NCBI RefSeq assembly: GCF_000422565.1
Contig: NZ_AUMA01000003.1
Location: 310,001-374,000, forward strand
Source: Desulfovibrio aminophilus DSM 12254
GTDB taxonomy: Bacteria > Desulfobacterota > Desulfovibrionia > Desulfovibrionales > Desulfovibrionaceae
DNA length: 64,000 bases
Direction of reading: 5' to 3'
Shown here: piece after piece, positions 16,503 to 25,221 of the stretch
Position numbering within the stretch: the first letter of the stretch is position 1
Layout of the letters: every line of letters starts with the position of its first letter
Position numbers and translations under genes: made by a program
The notes under the pieces: model-generated
What the model saw: the letters and a program-made list of their open reading frames with translations, nothing else
What the model was told of the DNA's origin: nothing
The model's database searches: none

Positions 16503-16534
16503 AAAAAAAAGGGCCGGGGCTTACGCCCCGGCCC
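16503..16534 (-). terminator. Rho-independent terminator of the proximal porin gene
   Basis: A minus-strand stem of 10 bp (GGGCCGGGGC / GCCCCGGCCC, 16511-16534) with a 4-nt loop is followed by eight T residues. It separates the two porin transcripts, so each porin is expressed from its own promoter. Confidence 0.93.
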
Positions 16535-16573
16535 GGGTCAGGCGTGGGAAAGACGTGGGGCTGGAAGCAAGGA

Positions 16574-17983
16574 CTAGAACTGGTACAGGATACCGGTGCT
16601 CAGCTTGTAGGCGTCGTTCTTGTCCAGACCGCCCATACCAGGGGCCGCACGCCACTTGTCCTTGTCGTAGCCGTTGTTGATGTAGCCGAGGTCCAGGGTC
16701 AGGCACAGTTCTTCGTAGAGCTGGTACTTGGTGTTCAGGTCCACTTCCACGATGTGGTCTTCCTCGGTCAGCGTCTGGCCGTAGGTGATGGCCGCGTTGC
16801 CGATGAGGGCCTTGTCGTTGGTGCCCTTCGCGTACATGACGGTGAAGGTGTGGGACAGCTTCTCGAGGAAGCTGATGTCCTTCAGGCTGAGGCCGAGAGC
16901 CCAGAAGCCGGTCTGCTCGACGCCGTAGCCCTTGGAGCCCTGAAGCAGGGTGTCGCCGCCGAAGAAGAAGGAGCCGAGAGCCCAGTTACGAGCGTTCAGC
17001 GTGGGCATACGCTCGGAACCGTCGGTCACGTCGCTGTCCTCGCCAGAGGTGTAGGCGAAGAACAGCTCGGGGGTCATGAAGTCGAAGCCGGTGTAGTCCA
17101 CGGCCAGGTCGAACATCCAGCCGGAACGGTTGTCGACCTTGTCACTGCCGGTGGCCTTGCCGTAGTTGACGTCGGCCATGACCTTGATCGGGTCGAAGTA
17201 GGTCATCTCAAAGCTGGTGCCGCCCCAGTAAACCTTGCGGCCGGCGGTGCTGATGGCGCCGGGGCCGGTCAGGCCCCAGGTGCCGGGGCCAATGAGGTCG
17301 AGAGTAACCGGATCGGTGCGGACCATTTCGTTGACGGCAGCGGAGCCAGCGTAGGCATACATGAAGAAGGGCGCGAACTTGAAGCCGTCCAACGTCACGG
17401 GCAGGATCAGGACGCCCGCGTCAAGCGAGGTGTTCTGGGTGCCGCTAATGTTGTCGTCGTTGTCGAAGTCGTAGAGGCGGGCGTAACCGGCCACCACGCT
17501 CAGCTCGTCGATGACCGGGATGGCGGTGACCACGCCGGCCACTTCGTCGTCCAGGATCATGCTGCCGCCGCCGACGGCCGCGGGCAGGTTGATGTTCTGG
17601 TAGCCGATGCGGTTGGTGATCTTGGTGCCCGGGATGGCGAAGTCGACATAGGCCCGGCGCACGTTGATGCCGTTGAAGCGGTCATGGAAGCGGTAGTTGT
17701 CGCCGCCCCAACGCTGCTCCGCAGCGGTCGAGCCGATTTCCGTGGCCAGCACGCCGCGGAGGTTCTCGTTGGCGATGAAGTCGAACTGGGTGCGGAGACG
17801 CTGGTAGACGTTGAAGTCGCCCTGGCCGTCGCCAGCACCGCCGTTCTTATCCATGTCGAAGTTCTCAGAGAACAGGAACTCCACGGCCCAAGCGCCGGAA
17901 GCCTCCACCTTGACGGCGTGGGCCGAAGCGGCCATGCCGAAGACGAAGGCCAGAAGCGTGGCCAAAAGAACCAAACGTTTCAT
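16574..17983 (-). CDS. Desulfovibrio-type outer-membrane porin
   Basis: A 469-residue beta-barrel protein with a typical signal peptide ending AHA at residue 23, mature start VKVEASGAWAVEF, many alternating amphipathic strands and a terminal QF. It matches the general porin class abundant in Desulfovibrio outer membranes, which gives passive entry to small solutes. ATG 17983 was chosen over an upstream in-frame ATG because AAGGAAGG precedes it. It shares long blocks with the interrupted paralogue downstream (for example a stretch starting QFDFIANEN and ending at the YRFHDRFNGINVRRAYVDF strand pair), showing tandem duplication. Solute preference is unknown. Confidence 0.88.
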   Translation of the reverse strand: MKRLVLLATLLAFVFGMAASAHAVKVEASGAWAVEFLFSENFDMDKNGGAGDGQGDFNVYQRLRTQFDFIANENLRGVLATEIGSTAAEQRWGGDNYRFHDRFNGINVRRAYVDFAIPGTKITNRIGYQNINLPAAVGGGSMILDDEVAGVVTAIPVIDELSVVAGYARLYDFDNDDNISGTQNTSLDAGVLILPVTLDGFKFAPFFMYAYAGSAAVNEMVRTDPVTLDLIGPGTWGLTGPGAISTAGRKVYWGGTSFEMTYFDPIKVMADVNYGKATGSDKVDNRSGWMFDLAVDYTGFDFMTPELFFAYTSGEDSDVTDGSERMPTLNARNWALGSFFFGGDTLLQGSKGYGVEQTGFWALGLSLKDISFLEKLSHTFTVMYAKGTNDKALIGNAAITYGQTLTEEDHIVEVDLNTKYQLYEELCLTLDLGYINNGYDKDKWRAAPGMGGLDKNDAYKLSTGILYQF

Positions 17984-18049
17984 GTTATCCTTCCTTTCTT
18001 TTGCGGTTGCGTAATGCGATTGCCCTTCCAACGCCATGCCCTGAGTCGA

Positions 18050-18078
18050 CTTCTAGCAAGGTTCAAAAATTTTTACAA
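18050..18078 (-). promoter_or_regulatory. Candidate promoter of the proximal porin gene
   Basis: On the minus strand TTGTAA (18073-18078) is 17 bp from TAGAAG (18050-18055), about 66 nt before the ATG. The -35 sits in the 19-base repeat shared with the other porin (18061-18079). A further shorter copy of the core (TCAAAATTTTTACAA, 18099-18113) lies 20 bp upstream, as for a regulator or UP-like element. Confidence 0.55.
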
Positions 18079-18222
18079 GCCTCCAGGGGCAAAAAGTATC
18101 AAAATTTTTACAATGAGACGGGACGACCCCTCGCCGCCGGAAATCCGCGCCTGGGAACGAACGTTGTCATGATTCCGGGAGGGGCGTAGAGAACCCCGAA
18201 CCGCTTCATGAAAGGAATGAGC

Positions 18223-20034
18223 ATGGCCGCGCTGTTTCACTTCCGCTCCGCGGATTTTCCCGACTCGCCCGGGGTCTATCTCATGAAGGACGAACGGGGG
18301 CGCATCATCTATGTGGGAAAAGCCATCAGCCTGCGCAAGCGTCTGGCTTCCTATTTTCGTGGGCCGCGCAACCTCTCGGCCAAGACGCGCGCCCTGGTGG
18401 CCCGGGTGGCCCGGGTGGACGTGCTGGCCGCGACCACGGAGAAGGAGGCCCTGCTCCTGGAGGAGAGCCTGATCAAGAAACACCGGCCGCGCTACAACGT
18501 GGTTCTGCGTGATGACAAGCAATACCTTTTGTTCCGTCTGGACAAGACTTCCAAATTTCCCCGGCTTCAGATCACCCGGCGGGTGACGCGCGACGGAGCG
18601 CTTTATTTCGGCCCGTTCACCTCGGCCCAATCCGCGCGCGAAACGTGGAAGCTCCTGGGGCGGATATTCCCGTTGCGCAAATGTTCCGAGAAGGTTTTCC
18701 GCAACCGGGTGCGCCCCTGCCTCCATCATCATCTGAATCAGTGTCTGGCCCCGTGCGTGCGGCAGGTGGACGAGGAAGCCTACCGCGAATTGGTGCGCCG
18801 GGTGGAACGTTTTCTCTCCGGCCGTGCGGAATCCGTTCTGGCCGAACTCAAGCGCGAGATGAACGAGGCGGCCGAGGCGTTGCGCTTCGAGCAGGCGGCC
18901 GTGATCCGCGACCGCATGGCCGCGATCCGGCGCACGGTGGAGCGCCAGGCCGTGGTGCTGCCCGGCGGCGGCGACCTCGACGTGCTGGGGCTGGAGCCGG
19001 TGGAGGAGGGCCTCGGCCTGGGAGTGGTTTTCGTGCGCCGGGGCCGGGTTCTGGACGAGCAGGCCTTCCACTTTCCGGACATGAGCCGACAGGAGGCCGC
19101 CGAGGTGCTGGAGGGGTTCCTCGTGCAGTTCTACCACGAGGAACGGTTCATCCCCGCGCGTATCGTGGCGGAACAGGCGCTGCCGGACCTGTTGGCCGAG
19201 GTGCTGGCCGAGCGCCGGGGTGGAGACGTGCGGTTGGCGCGTCCCCGGGGGCAGGCGGAACGCGGCCTGCTCGAACTGACCCGAGAGGTGGCCCGGCGGG
19301 CGGCGCCGCGCCGGAGCGCCGACCTCCTGGCCGGACTGGAGCGACGTTTGCGTCTGGGGCGACGTCCCGTTCGCGTCGAGGGCGTGGATATTTCGCATCT
19401 CGGCGGCACCGGCACCCGCGCGGGCATGGTGGTCTTCGAGGAAGGCCGACGCCTGCCCAAGGAGTCCCGGCACTACGCCTTCCCCGAACTCGAGGGTTCC
19501 TCCGACGACTACGCGGCTTTGGCGGCCTGGGCCGCGCGTCGTGTGGAGTCCGGCCCGCCCTGGCCGGACCTCGTGCTTGTGGACGGTGGACGAGGTCAGT
19601 TGGCGGCCGTGGAGCGGGCATTTTTCGAAGCCATGCGCGGCATGGAGGACGCCCCGATCCTGGAACTGGCGGCCATCGCCAAGGGCGAGACGCGCCGGGC
19701 CGGGGAACTGGGCGACTTCATCTTCCGCCCGGGCCGAAAGAATCCCGTGGACCTGCCGCCTGGCGGGCCGGAACTGCTCTTTCTCCAGTCCGTGCGCGAC
19801 GCGGCCCATCGCTTCGTACTCGGCGGCCAGCGCCGCAGCCGCGCCTCCAAGGCCCTGAAGAGCGCGGTGCTGGATTTGCCCGGCGTGGGACCAAAGACCG
19901 CGCGGCTGCTCTGGGAGCGTTTCGGCAGTCTGGAGGCATTGCGGGCCGCGACCAAGGATGACCTGAGGAGTGTGCCCGGGCTCGGCGACAGGCGCGCGGA
20001 GAAGATCGTCGAGGCGCTGGCCCGTCTGGGCTAG
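18223..20034 (+). CDS. uvrC: Excinuclease ABC subunit C
   Basis: A 603-residue nucleotide-excision-repair nuclease that makes the dual incisions around UvrB-bound lesions. Domains in order: GIY-YIG nuclease (PGVYLMKDERGRIIYVGKA) at about residues 10-90, the UVR helix hairpin near 195-230, the RNase H-like endonuclease with VEGVDISHLGGTGTRAGMVV and VLVDGGRGQLAAV, and C-terminal helix-hairpin-helix repeats (LPGVGPKTARLLWERFGS and VPGLGDRRAEKI). ATG 18223 is used because GAAAGGA lies six bases upstream; ATGs at 18208 and 18217 are in frame. Its TAG shares CTAG with the convergent hydrolase gene. Confidence 0.95.
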   Translation: MAALFHFRSADFPDSPGVYLMKDERGRIIYVGKAISLRKRLASYFRGPRNLSAKTRALVARVARVDVLAATTEKEALLLEESLIKKHRPRYNVVLRDDKQYLLFRLDKTSKFPRLQITRRVTRDGALYFGPFTSAQSARETWKLLGRIFPLRKCSEKVFRNRVRPCLHHHLNQCLAPCVRQVDEEAYRELVRRVERFLSGRAESVLAELKREMNEAAEALRFEQAAVIRDRMAAIRRTVERQAVVLPGGGDLDVLGLEPVEEGLGLGVVFVRRGRVLDEQAFHFPDMSRQEAAEVLEGFLVQFYHEERFIPARIVAEQALPDLLAEVLAERRGGDVRLARPRGQAERGLLELTREVARRAAPRRSADLLAGLERRLRLGRRPVRVEGVDISHLGGTGTRAGMVVFEEGRRLPKESRHYAFPELEGSSDDYAALAAWAARRVESGPPWPDLVLVDGGRGQLAAVERAFFEAMRGMEDAPILELAAIAKGETRRAGELGDFIFRPGRKNPVDLPPGGPELLFLQSVRDAAHRFVLGGQRRSRASKALKSAVLDLPGVGPKTARLLWERFGSLEALRAATKDDLRSVPGLGDRRAEKIVEALARLG

Positions 20035-20711
20035 ACGGTCAGCGCCCCGCCCGGCGCGAGGTCGAGCAGTTTCACGCTCGGCGCGATCTTTTGCAGCTGC
20101 TTGCTGAAACCCGCCGTGTCCTGCTCCAGGATCGGGAAGGTGCCCCAGTGCATGGGCGCGACCATGTCGCAGCCGAGCAATCCGCAGGCGTGGGCGGCGG
20201 ACTTCGGGTCCATGGTGAAGTGGCCGCCGATGGGCAGCATGGCCAAGTGGATGTGCTGGAACCGGCCGAACATCTCCATGTCTCCGAACAGGGCCGTGTC
20301 GCCGGAATGATAGGCGCAAAAGCCGTCCGGCCAGGTCAGGATGTAGCCCGCGCAGGTTCCGCTGGCCGAAGAATGCATGGCCTGGACCATCTGCACCTCC
20401 ACGTCCGCCAGGCGCACCGCGCCGCCGAGATTCATGCCCAGGCCCAATTCCTGGGGCAGGCCCTGGGACACGAGTTTGCACACGGTGTCGAAGACGCCCA
20501 CCAATGGAATGTCGCGTTCGGTGCTGATTTCCACGGCCTGCCCGAGGTGGTCGCCGTGGTCGTGGGTCACCAGCACGGCGTCCACCGACCCCAGCGTCTT
20601 GCGCCAGGGTCCGGGAGCCTTGGGGTTGCCGGTGAAGAAGGGATCGATGGAAAAGGCCGCGCCGCCGTGGGCGAGGCGGAAATTGGAGTGGCCGAACCAG
20701 GTCAGTTCCAT
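20031..20711 (-). CDS. UPF0173-type metal-dependent hydrolase (metallo-beta-lactamase fold)
   Basis: A 226-residue protein beginning MELTWFGHSNFRL, with the metal-binding motif VTHDHGDHLG near residue 50, YHSGDTALFGDME near 135 and a downstream PMHWGTFP His. These are the hallmarks of the UPF0173/YtkL-like branch of the metallo-beta-lactamase superfamily. The reaction is unknown. It lies 9 bp downstream of ubiX on the minus strand and interlocks stops with uvrC. Confidence 0.85.
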   Translation of the reverse strand: MELTWFGHSNFRLAHGGAAFSIDPFFTGNPKAPGPWRKTLGSVDAVLVTHDHGDHLGQAVEISTERDIPLVGVFDTVCKLVSQGLPQELGLGMNLGGAVRLADVEVQMVQAMHSSASGTCAGYILTWPDGFCAYHSGDTALFGDMEMFGRFQHIHLAMLPIGGHFTMDPKSAAHACGLLGCDMVAPMHWGTFPILEQDTAGFSKQLQKIAPSVKLLDLAPGGALTV

Positions 20712-20720
20712 GAACGCCTC

Positions 20721-21299
20721 CTATTCCCCCCAGCGCTGGAACAGCGTGTTGGGGATGTCCAGTTGGTCCAGAATCCTGCCCGCGAGATGGGCGGCCATAT
20801 CCTGAATCGTCGTCGGGCGGTGATAGAAGCCGGGGCAGGCGGGCAGGATCGTCGCGCCCGCTTCGCGGGCGGCCAGAAGGTTGCGCAGATGGATGGTCGA
20901 AAGCGGCGTTTCCCGTGGCACGAGCACGAGCTTCATGCCTTCCTTGAGCGTTACGTCCGCCGCGCGGTGGATCAGGTTGTTGCCCAGGCCCTGGGCGATG
21001 GCCGCCACGCTGGCCATGGAGCAGGGGCAGACGATCATGCCCTGGTGTCGCCAGGAACCGCTGGCCGGGGGGGCGGCGATGTCCTTTTCCGAGTAGAGGG
21101 CCCGAGCGGTGCTCCGCAGGAACGCCTCGTCCAGTCCGTCCTCATGGCGCATGACCTCGCGGGCCGCGTCCGAGATGATGGCGAACAACTCCACGTCCTC
21201 GCGGGAGCCGAGTTCACGGGCCAGGATTCCGGCGTAGATCAGACCGCTGGCCCCGGTGACGGCCAGAACCACTCGTTTTTTGGGGGATTCAGTGCTCAT
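20721..21299 (-). CDS. ubiX: UbiX-type flavin prenyltransferase
   Basis: A 192-residue flavoprotein. The N-terminal LAVTGASGLIYAGILARELG is the FMN/prenyl-phosphate binding motif, and ASGSWRHQGMIVCPCSMASVAAIAQG, split over the active-site region, plus LLAAREAGATILPACPGFYHRPTTI are typical of UbiX/Pad1. The enzyme makes prenylated FMN, the cofactor of UbiD decarboxylases. A UbiD homologue occurs at 43842 in the same window and is a likely client. The ATG is preceded by a short ATCATGAGC leader, and the gene is divergent from tRNA-Arg. Confidence 0.9.
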   Translation of the reverse strand: MSTESPKKRVVLAVTGASGLIYAGILARELGSREDVELFAIISDAAREVMRHEDGLDEAFLRSTARALYSEKDIAAPPASGSWRHQGMIVCPCSMASVAAIAQGLGNNLIHRAADVTLKEGMKLVLVPRETPLSTIHLRNLLAAREAGATILPACPGFYHRPTTIQDMAAHLAGRILDQLDIPNTLFQRWGE

Positions 21300-21375
21300 G
21301 ATGAGAGTGTAAACGGCCCCTCGGCCATTGACAAGGAGCCTTGATGCCGTAGAGAGTGAATCCGTGCCCTCGCCC

Positions 21376-21404
21376 TTGACAGGAGCGGGCGCTGAGGATA
21401 GCTA
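21376..21404 (+). promoter_or_regulatory. Candidate promoter of tRNA-Arg
   Basis: A consensus -35 TTGACA (21376-21381) is 17 bp from TAGCTA (21399-21404), which is 11 bp before the tRNA 5' end. The -35 is perfect; the -10 is poor, but the spacing to the tRNA start is right. Confidence 0.6.
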
Positions 21405-21415
21405 AACCCCCTCGC

Positions 21416-21492
<77 letters not shown>

Positions 21493-21500
21493 GCGAAAAC

Positions 21501-21536
21501 AAGGACTTACGACATAGCGTCGCAAGTCCTTTTTTC
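21501..21536 (+). terminator. Rho-independent terminator after tRNA-Arg, probably bidirectional
   Basis: A long stem AAGGACTTaCGAC / GTCGcAAGTCCTT closes a short loop and runs into TTTTTT. On the minus strand it is also followed by T-rich DNA, so it may stop the response-regulator transcript too. The core AAGGACTT-CGACAT recurs in the hairpin at 38027-38070. Confidence 0.9.
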
Positions 21537-21612
21537 GTTTCTGCGCCAGGCGGCTCTCTTGGCCCCGCGTGTCTCTTTGGGGTTGACTGGGGCGATCGAC
21601 GTCGAGCATCCC

Positions 21613-23010
21613 TCAGGGCAGATCGTACTTTTTCAACAAAGCGTACAGGCGGGCCCGGGACAGGCCGGACAAGGCGCAGGCTTGCTGGATGTCGCCCCCA
21701 GCTTCGGCCAACAGATCACGGAGATAGCGCGACTCCACTTCGGCCACGGCCTGGAGCCGGACTTCCTTCAGCGAAGGAAATGGTTCGTCGCCAGCCGCCC
21801 CCGGCTTCTCGACCGATGGTTCCCGGTTGGGCACGGAGGCACGCGCCAGACTCACCCGGATGTTCGTGGGCAGATGCGCCGGGACGAGCACCGGGTCGTT
21901 CAGGGCTGCGGCCAGGGAGCGTTCCACGGCGTGGAGCAGTTCGCGGACGTTTCCTGGCCAGTCATAGCTCTCCAGGGCGTCCAGGTAATCCGGCGAGATG
22001 CGCTTGGCCGGGAGGCCGTTGAGCCGACATTGTCGGGCCAGGAAATGGCGGCAGAGCAAGGCGATGTCCCCATGTCGGTTCTTGAGGCGCGGCAGGTTGA
22101 GGGTCATGGTCCGCACACGGAAGAGCAGATCCTGACGGAAACGTCCCTGTTCCACCATGGCATCCAGATCACGGTTGGTGGCCACCACCAGGCGGAATTC
22201 ACTACGGACTTCCTTGACACCGCCTACCGGCCGGTAGCAGCCGTCCTGCAGAACCCTCAAAAAGGATTTCTGCACCGCCAGCGGCAGTTCCCCGATCTCG
22301 TCCAGGAAGAGGGTGCCCCGGTGAGCTTGGCGCACCAAACCTTCGAAACGGCGGTCCGCGCCGGTGAAGGCTCCCCGTTCATAGCCGAAGAGCTGGCTTT
22401 CCACCAGCTGTTCCGGCATGGCGGCGCAATCCACCACCACGAAGGGCTCATCGGCCCGGGCGCTGTTGTCGTGGATGGCCCGGGCGAAGAGTTCCTTGCC
22501 CGTGCCGGTCTCGCCGGTGATGAGCACCGAGGCGTCGGTGACCGCAGCCTGGGCCGCCAGGTCCAGACAGCGCCGCACGGCTCGGCTGTCTCCGATGATG
22601 CCGCTGCGTTTGAGCCCCAGGGGAAGGAGCTTGCTCTTGCCCCGGTGGTGCTCGATGGCCCGTTGGAGCGGCAGACGGATCTTATTCAGGGTGGGGGGCT
22701 TGGCGATGTAACTCCAGGCGCCGCTGCGGATGGCCAGTTCCGCGCCGTCTGGATCGCCAACGCCGGTGAGGATGATGACCTCGGGATTCGATGGACACTC
22801 CTGGAAACGGCCCAGGCAGTCCAGGCCGCTGCCGTCGGGCATGCGCACGTCCAGAACGACCACGTCGTAGTCCCCGGCCTCCGCCATGGCCAGGCCCTCC
22901 TTGAGGGTGCCCGCGCCGTCCGCCGTGCAGCCCATCTGCTCCACGGCGGTTTGGAGCGCGTCGCGGAGCATGGCGTCGTCGTCCACGATGAGCACGCGCG
23001 GCTGGGTCAT
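21613..23010 (-). CDS. Sigma54-dependent NtrC-family response regulator
   Basis: A 465-residue activator. The receiver domain has Asp10-12 and phospho-acceptor Asp54 (VVLDVRMPDG) and the AKPP lysine. The central AAA+ domain has Walker A GETGTGKE, the sigma54-contacting GAFTGAD loop, Walker B GTLFLDEIGELPL and the DWPGNVREL segment. A C-terminal Fis-type helix-turn-helix (DIQQACALSGLSRARLYALL) completes it. ATG 23010 has GGAGGGGAAGG upstream and overlaps the kinase stop by 4 bp (ATGA), so kinase and regulator are co-translated. The pair is divergent from the Hdr cluster, which makes that cluster a likely target, although I found no convincing sigma54 promoter there. Confidence 0.92.
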   Translation of the reverse strand: MTQPRVLIVDDDAMLRDALQTAVEQMGCTADGAGTLKEGLAMAEAGDYDVVVLDVRMPDGSGLDCLGRFQECPSNPEVIILTGVGDPDGAELAIRSGAWSYIAKPPTLNKIRLPLQRAIEHHRGKSKLLPLGLKRSGIIGDSRAVRRCLDLAAQAAVTDASVLITGETGTGKELFARAIHDNSARADEPFVVVDCAAMPEQLVESQLFGYERGAFTGADRRFEGLVRQAHRGTLFLDEIGELPLAVQKSFLRVLQDGCYRPVGGVKEVRSEFRLVVATNRDLDAMVEQGRFRQDLLFRVRTMTLNLPRLKNRHGDIALLCRHFLARQCRLNGLPAKRISPDYLDALESYDWPGNVRELLHAVERSLAAALNDPVLVPAHLPTNIRVSLARASVPNREPSVEKPGAAGDEPFPSLKEVRLQAVAEVESRYLRDLLAEAGGDIQQACALSGLSRARLYALLKKYDLP

Positions 23011-24950
23011 GCGCCTTCCCCTCCGGAGCGCCGTCCACGGCCGAGAAGCCGCCGGACGAGAACGACCAGTTGATCCATTCCGTAGGGTTTGTCCAGATAT
23101 TCCAGTGCGCCGAGTTTCCAGGCTTTTTCCCGGGAAACCAGGTCGCTGTGCCCGGAGGCCAGGATGATCGGCAGATGCGGCTCGATTTTGAGCAGTTCGC
23201 GCACAAGATCTGGCCCGGTCATTCCCGGCATGGTCGCGTCGGTGAGCGCCAGGTCGAAGCCATGCGGCGCATCGCGGAACAGGCTCAGGGCCTCCTCGCC
23301 CCGGGAGCAGGCCGTGACCTCGTAACCGAGGGCCGTGAGGCCCATGGTGCAGGCGTCCAGGATTTCCACTTCGTCGTCCACCACCAGGATGCGGCCGCCA
23401 TCCGTGGCTTCCAATAGGGGAACCGGCGACAGTTCCGGGATCGCCTGAGCCGTGGCCTCCGAACGCGGCAGGAGAATCTCGAAGCAGGTGCCCGAGCCTG
23501 GCTTGCTGCGTACCCGTACCCCGCCGCGCAACTGGTCCACGATGTTCTGGACCACGGCCAGGCCCAGGCCGGTGCCCGAGCCGTCGCCCCGGGTGGTGAA
23601 GAAGGGCTCGAAGATGTGCTCCATGTGCTCGGCGTCGATGCCGTGGCCCGTGTCGCGCACGCTGAGGAGCACATGCGGGCCTGGCGCGACGCAGGGAAAC
23701 GACCGATCCCCGCCCTTGGGCACATCCCGTTCCGTGACGCGCAGCTCCAGGGCCCCGCCGCTGCCGCGCATGGCCCAGGCCGCGTTGGTGCAGAGATTGA
23801 TGACCATCTGGTGGATTTGCGAGGGATCGGCCAGGACCACGTCGCGCTTGGTCTCCAGTTCCAGGCTGATGGCGATGGTGCTCGGCAGGGTGGGGCGGAG
23901 GAGTTTCAGGCATTCCTCCAGGATGGTGGCCAGGCGCACCGGCATGGGGTGGTCGGACTCGTGGCGGCGGCTCAGACCGAGAATCTGGCGCACCAGGTCG
24001 CCTGCCCGCTTGGTGGCCTTGAGAATGCGCTCGAAGACCGAGCGCAGCGGGTCGCCCTCGGGCAGGCGGCACAGACCGATGTCGGCCAGAAGCACGATGG
24101 GAGCCAGGATATTGTTGAAGTCGTGGGCGATGCCCCCGGCCAGGGTGCCGAGGGCCTCCATTTTCTGGGCCCGGCGCAGTTGGCGTTCGAGGATCTCCAC
24201 CTCGGTGACGTCGCGCCAGACGCTCACGTAGCCGAGGATGCTGCCGCCCTTGCCCCGGATGGGCGCCAGGGTCTTTTCGCAGCGGATGACCTTGTTGTCC
24301 TTGCAGGTGTTGCTCACGCGTCCGGTCCAGATATCGCCCCGAGCGAGGCAATCCATGATTTCTTCCAGACAGCGGCGTTGTTCGGGGCCGACATAGAAGG
24401 TGGAGGGCTCACAACCGCGCACGTCCTTGAGCGAGTATCCGGTGAGGGCTTCGAAGGACTGGTTGATGAATTCCACGCGCATGTTCTCGTCGTAGACGAT
24501 CACTGCGTCGGCAGTCTGCTCGATGGCCGAGGCCAGACGCGTGCGTTCGCGCTCGGCGGCCTTTCGCGCGGTGACGTCCCGGCTGAATACGGCCACGCGG
24601 TCCGGCTCCCCGTCTGCTCCCGTGACCCGATGCATGCGCGTCTCCAGGTCCAGACCTGGGATGAGGTTCTCCTCCAGCCGGCAATCCTGTCCGTCCAGGG
24701 CGCGGTCCACGGACTCGGCCCATTTTCGGGCCGTCTCCAGGGGGAAGAAGTCGTAGATGCGTTCTCCGGCGAGTTGCCCGGGATCAAGGTGGAAGATGGC
24801 GGCCATGGAGCGGTTGCAGGCCAGGACCGTGCCGTCCCGGCGGAGGAGCAGGGCATGGTCCGAGGCGGCGTTGAGCAGGGTGTGGACGAGATCCTCCCCG
24901 GGCCGTCGCGGGCAGCGGCGGGACGTGGCGGCAGGGCGTCTGGAGCGCAT
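23007..24950 (-). CDS. PAS-domain hybrid sensor histidine kinase with C-terminal receiver
   Basis: A 647-residue protein without membrane spans, so cytoplasmic. Order: PAS (about 25-125), PAS (about 130-245), HisKA with phospho-His in GGIAHDFNN (about 270), HATPase with TNAAWAM, DTGHGID, FEPFFTTRGDGSGTGLGLAVV, and a receiver (about 510-630) with VVDDE, ALTDATMPG and the YLDKPYG lysine. ATG 24950 is preceded by GGGGAGG; an upstream in-frame ATG at 24989 lacks a site. The PAS domains have no obvious haem or flavin motif. The attached receiver means a multistep phosphorelay is possible; an Hpt protein is encoded at 47529. Confidence 0.92.
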   Translation of the reverse strand: MRSRRPAATSRRCPRRPGEDLVHTLLNAASDHALLLRRDGTVLACNRSMAAIFHLDPGQLAGERIYDFFPLETARKWAESVDRALDGQDCRLEENLIPGLDLETRMHRVTGADGEPDRVAVFSRDVTARKAAERERTRLASAIEQTADAVIVYDENMRVEFINQSFEALTGYSLKDVRGCEPSTFYVGPEQRRCLEEIMDCLARGDIWTGRVSNTCKDNKVIRCEKTLAPIRGKGGSILGYVSVWRDVTEVEILERQLRRAQKMEALGTLAGGIAHDFNNILAPIVLLADIGLCRLPEGDPLRSVFERILKATKRAGDLVRQILGLSRRHESDHPMPVRLATILEECLKLLRPTLPSTIAISLELETKRDVVLADPSQIHQMVINLCTNAAWAMRGSGGALELRVTERDVPKGGDRSFPCVAPGPHVLLSVRDTGHGIDAEHMEHIFEPFFTTRGDGSGTGLGLAVVQNIVDQLRGGVRVRSKPGSGTCFEILLPRSEATAQAIPELSPVPLLEATDGGRILVVDDEVEILDACTMGLTALGYEVTACSRGEEALSLFRDAPHGFDLALTDATMPGMTGPDLVRELLKIEPHLPIILASGHSDLVSREKAWKLGALEYLDKPYGMDQLVVLVRRLLGRGRRSGGEGA

Positions 24951-25221
24951 GCGGCCTCCCCGTCTTCTCGGTGTGCGCCGAGCACGCACCTGAAAAGGCT
25001 GTTATCTTCTTATGGAAGACTTTGTCTTGCCGCGCAAGACGTTTCTTGCGCCCTGGAATGGAGTCTGGATCGGAACATAATCGTCAACATTTTGAAATGC
25101 GTATCAATTTTTCGACTGGGGGGATTGGGCATGATTCTTGAGTAGAGCCATGCAGCCAGCGACCGCGCGGTCCCGAACGGAAACGCCGGGCGGGACCGCG
25201 CAAGGAACGGGAGGGCACGGC
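24951..25221. promoter_or_regulatory. Divergent control region between the kinase gene and the Hdr cluster
   Basis: A 271-bp gap holds the start regions of both divergent operons. It contains a CTTGC-CGC-GCAAG inverted repeat (about 25026-25038) followed by another CTTGCG half-site near 25045, and an AT-richer tract at 25075-25115. The inverted repeat could bind the NtrC-type regulator encoded next door. No sigma54 -24/-12 pair with correct GG-N10-GC spacing was seen. Confidence 0.4.

Noticed and set aside
14808-18172. Long plus-strand frames opposite the two porins
   Set aside because: They mirror the porin genes, contain low-complexity Val/Gly/His runs and share no family; the minus strand has signal peptides, ribosome binding sites and terminators.
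25117-25142. A sigma54 promoter in front of HdrA, expected from the adjacent NtrC-type regulator
   Set aside because: GG-rich and TTG bases are present but no GG-N10-GC spacing could be found on either strand of the gap.
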